A stretch of DNA of 64,000 nucleotides from contig OZ316895.1 of NCBI GenBank assembly GCA_973895155.1, forward strand, positions 24,800,001-24,864,000, written 5' to 3'. Positions 60,245 to 64,000 of the stretch are shown here, one piece after another (positions within the stretch are counted from its first letter, which is position 1; the number at the start of each line of letters is the position of its first letter). Both the position numbers and the translations under genes were made by a program. Origin of the DNA: Marsupella aquatica. Lineage: Eukaryota > Marchantiophyta. A model generated the notes under the pieces. The model saw nothing but the letters and a program-made list of their open reading frames with translations. It was not told the origin of the DNA and made no database searches.

Positions 60245-63200
60245 TGAGTCAAAAACAGCTTCACAGCACAAAGAAGTCAACCAAACTTGCAATCGCGAGG
60301 TCACATAGCAAAGATAGGGGATTGCAGCCTTACCTGGGCCGATGCAGCACCAAGCCGCTCAAACTGAAGCTGCGTAGTAATCCGTAGCAGTATGTGACTA
60401 AAGTTGAGCAACAATCCCCCGCTATTGCATTAATGTGACGGCAACTCAATCTTCAACTCACTTCCAACTCAGCTCCACTTGAAGGCCTCCTAGTCGGACT
60501 GCAATGTACATTGAAAGGCAATCGATGCAATGTCTCCAGGCCTGGAGTCCCACTTTGCAAGAACAGTCCAAATGCACACCAAACCGCAATGAGAAGCTCC
60601 TGGTTCTTGATCCCAGGTTGTAGTTGAACGTCAAATTGACTCTCCCAGCTCGAAGGAACAAGTGCCTCTTACAGTGCCTCGCGCAGTGGCAAACGCCCCC
60701 TGCAGTGCCTCCCACAATGCCTATCGTCAATGCTAAACACATACAATGGCTGAATGTTGCCTACGACTCACATTCTGTTTTGTTGATGCAACACCCTAAA
60801 CTCGCTCTTCTTGCCTCCAACATTCGGGTAGCCCAGCAGCACCAGAAGAATTCATGGTGACCAACATAACCTAATCTATGTGCTAACCCTAAGGGCAATC
60901 TGTACCTGCCAGCACCACAAGCACTCACCATGGTGTGTTGGGCATCACTCCAACATCACCATGAGAGAAATACATAGCATAGCTAGAGTGTCCGGTTGCA
61001 AACCTGGATCACTCCTATGGAATCAAACACCCACCCCAAACTAACATGGTGCATAAACAGGAAGCATGTGTGGAGAGGATCCAACAACAAGAATGAATAC
61101 AATTCAACTCTCCACACAAAAGTGATCACAAATCAATCAAGCAATGTTCATAATGTTCAATGTAGGGCCTTCATAATAGGCCTCAAGAATCCCGCGTCAA
61201 TTATTCAAGAATCCATTGCAAACTAGTTGAAACAGAGTAGCTAGATGAATTCAAAAGTGCATAAAACCCCTAAGACCTCATTCCTTGGACATCAAATGTG
61301 GAAAGAAGCATGTACAATGCACCACATAAGAACTAGCTAGCGCATGAGGGGAGGAATAGCTTTGGGATGGGTGACCTCTCACTTGTCATTATGCACCAAA
61401 TCTGGCACTCAAAATTGCAACACTTGCAATTTCTTCTCACGCACCCTAAGGCTTGCTGACCTCGCCCGCTCCGCCCTCACGCCCCTCGTCCCGAGTAACC
61501 ACGAGTCGCCTCGAAGCCTTGATTGACTCACGGCCGCACCTCGATCGACTCAACTTCGCAACATCGAGATTTAGTCTCTTTGCAAAACAGCAGATTGAGT
61601 GCACAATGTTGATCAGTAGCCCGAGCACCTCTCGCCAACTTCAATTGGCACCATCGATGCCTCCTTCAAATCGCCAACATGCTATGTCCAAAAATTGGTC
61701 ACAAACATGGCAGCAGGATATCTGAACGAAACTGAAGATCAGACCTCGGATCCCCACTTCAGATCCGCCCCAACGATCGAGCTACCAACGATCCAATCAA
61801 GCAACACAACACGATTTGAGATACCACGAATCGTCAATCAAATCTTGAACGAACTTCTGTTTGCATAGTCCGCACAACAGAGTTCGAAGCTCAGATCTTT
61901 CAATGTAATCTTCACAAGAACTGGAACAACGATCGACGCCAACAATACGCACTCAATCCCGTCCGATCCGATCACACACATATGTCGAGCCAATGCACCT
62001 TGCACTCAAGGAATCCACGCTACATAGAGAGAGCTTTCATCCACCATAACCATCACACAAGCTCTCATCTCCAAGGCTCAACATTGAAAGATAACTTTTC
62101 AATGCCTCACAAGAGAGAACTACCCTCTCACACAAACCTAACGGAACCTTATCGGCTCATATAGCACACATACCAAACATACGGATCTAGATAGTACGAT
62201 ACACTCTAACACTACCTAGAATGGTGTGACAACATGAATGCCTGAGCCTCTGAAATGCAAGACACGTCTCGTAGTGCTCCGAGGTGAACTGCATAGGGAG
62301 GTGTAGCAAGGAATTTGTCTACACACCCTCAAATCAATTGCATCACCCCTATGCAGGATAGTGAATGCCCGAGCAGTCTGAATTGCAAGACACACGCCGA
62401 CAAAACTACACCCTATGCATGATAAGTAGTCCTTAGTACATTTGGGTTACATTGAAGGGAGCATAAGTGGGTTCAGGGGTCCAACAGATTTGGCAAAACA
62501 GGTGGCCCTACGACCGAGGGCCAAGCCAGATGCGTGAATAGGACAATTCCTTTAGAGCATTTTACAAGTCTTTTGTTCATTTTTGTTTACTCAAGGGTAT
62601 AGTTCAGGTGTGTAGTTGTCAATATAGATCAAGTGAAGTAAAGGAGGTTTACACTTTCTTCAGGCTGAGCTGAAGCTGGGATGAGCAACTTGAACCACAC
62701 AGAATTTTTTGGGATGCCTTTTCAAGGAGGCTCATAAGTTCGTGGCAACTTATGTGTAGGTGGAGCCGGGGGCAGAACTAGGACGAGCTGCAAGAGAGAG
62801 GCAAGAGTATATCAACTGTGGCAGTTGTGGAAGACAGTTTTTTGGGAGGCGAGCTGATCAAGATTTCATTCCTCTGCGCTCCCACAAGGAACGAGCTTGG
62901 CCAGCTATTATTGTGCAAGGGCAGTGTAGTAAAGGGCCGCCATCTACAGGTTTACCGTTCAAGCATTGGAAGCCATCACGGACTACTGTAGCTTGGACAA
63001 ACGAGATCGTTCTTGGAGATGAACTACCTTAGGACACAAGGAATGGAAAGGTAGGAGGTAATGCTGAGGCGTCTGGGGCACCAAAGAAGGCTAGGTCCGC
63101 TTAATCAGTCAAATAGCCAGGCAACAGCAACACCAAGCCAAAAGGAGCCAAAACCAGATACTGAGTTTGAAGCAACAGTGGAGACTTCACCACAAGACGA

Positions 63201-63419
63201 TGATAAGTGGTTGGGCTCAAAGCATTCCAGTGGATTTGCAGATGCAGTAGGGTTTTGCCTCATCGGCCATTTCCACACTTGCTAGCAAAAATTCCTGTTT
63301 GCTCGCATCTTACAATACCTCATTGGTTGAGTTTTGACTGCCAACAATTGAGGAAAACAACTCACACTGGCATTCCATTGTCAAGAGATGCACAAATTAA
63401 AGTTCAAGATTGATTGCTG
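60245..63419. other. no supported gene
   Basis: Short frames only. 62760-63032 (NCGSCGRQFFGRRADQD) and 61453-61725 have mild coding character but no recognised domain and poor starts. Around 62230-62410 a degenerate duplication repeats a GAATGCC-GAGC-CTGAA-TGCAAGACAC pattern about 130 bp apart. Nothing else is seen. Confidence 0.4.
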
Positions 63420-64000
63420 CCTGGACTGGTTACGTTAGTTCAAAGGAAGAATGGTGTCCTTCCACCACACATCTTCAACATCATTCTCACCCAAGCAAAT
63501 TCAAACCAAAAAGAAGAGATAACAGATTAATCTCTCTTAAGACCTCCTTCTCCAAGATGAATCGATTTTCTTGAGGTAGGCATGGGCCCAGCAGAAGCAA
63601 CAGACACATGCTAATCCACTATTCCTTGCAGAACTGTGCTCCTTCTCCGTTCACGTGCACTGTCTATGAGCTTGCAGATTTCTATCATGCCTCAACGTAG
63701 CAAAATTTCTACTGCGAATACAGCCCACTTTCCTGCCTTGTCCGTTGACCCTTGACGATAGCATACAGTGCATCATTCTCATTCTCACATAATTTGAGGA
63801 CTTACTCCTTCTCTAAAGCCGGAGTAGTTAACATGCTTTAAAGCATCTTTCACGACCTTATCTTGTGAATCTGCGAAGCTCAGAACAGTTGAGTTGCGGA
63901 TGGAACTTCATATTGGTTGAATTCAACTGTCGACGACTAAGTTCGAAGCAGAAGAACACGGCTACCTTCCTAGAATTGAATTGTCTAGTCTCCAACCTAC
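63420..64000 (-). repeat. further copy of the PPR downstream flank, cut by the window edge
   Basis: Matches 19230-19800 in the same orientation with many small indels, from GTGTCCTTCCACCACAC to the terminal CTCCAACCTAC. In copy B this sequence lies 0.5-1.1 kb downstream of a minus-strand PPR-DYW gene, so another such gene or its remnant is expected to the right of position 64000. Confidence 0.8.

Overview
The window is nuclear DNA of a land plant. Three long intronless DYW-type pentatricopeptide (PPR) genes, short GT-AG introns, TTTAGGG-type (plant telomere) tracts and plant-type Harbinger, copia, gypsy and LINE remnants all point that way. Near-identical DYW paralogues at this density suggest a seed-free plant (moss or lycophyte), but I cannot name a species from sequence alone. 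No rRNA, tRNA or CRISPR was seen.

Layout. 1-4.7 kb: gene-poor DNA with small tandem repeats. 4.75-9.7 kb: PPR-DYW copy A (+) with its upstream flank. 9.7-18.6 kb: a decayed Ty3/gypsy 5' end (LTR, PBS, gag) on the minus strand with a telomere-like insert, then an unknown intron-containing minus-strand gene with three in-frame stops and 63-residue tandem repeats, then a Harbinger transposase with an intact DDE triad. 19.2-24.9 kb: PPR-DYW copy B (-) with both flanks. 26.2-27.1 kb: truncated PPR copy D. 27.2-35.5 kb: a coiled-coil ORF, a second Harbinger transposase split by a 410-bp element with a 10-bp target duplication, a LINE endonuclease remnant, half of a Ty1/copia element and an unknown broken gene. 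36.2-37.9 kb: a scattered hairpin-like repeat. 38.1-44.2 kb: PPR-DYW copy C (+) with both flanks. 44.3-52.4 kb: copia gag remnant, G-rich telomere-like array, gypsy RNase H/integrase with a LINE tail inserted, and its 2.8-kb LTR. 54.4-57.5 kb: a roughly 800-codon unknown frame with four stops, bracketed by TTTACG-rich arrays. 58.5-60.2 kb: a MULE-like transposase remnant. 63.4-64 kb: a further copy of the PPR downstream flank, which predicts another PPR gene just beyond the right edge.

The genes that look functional are the three PPR-DYW paralogues, expected to be organelle C-to-U RNA editing factors. They sit in a large dispersed duplication and differ by 2, 3 or 4 copies of a 303-bp (101-residue) P-L-S repeat, with changes at RNA-recognition positions. 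Most other content is transposon debris. Many of its in-frame stops can be explained by C-to-T change, as expected of methylated repeats.
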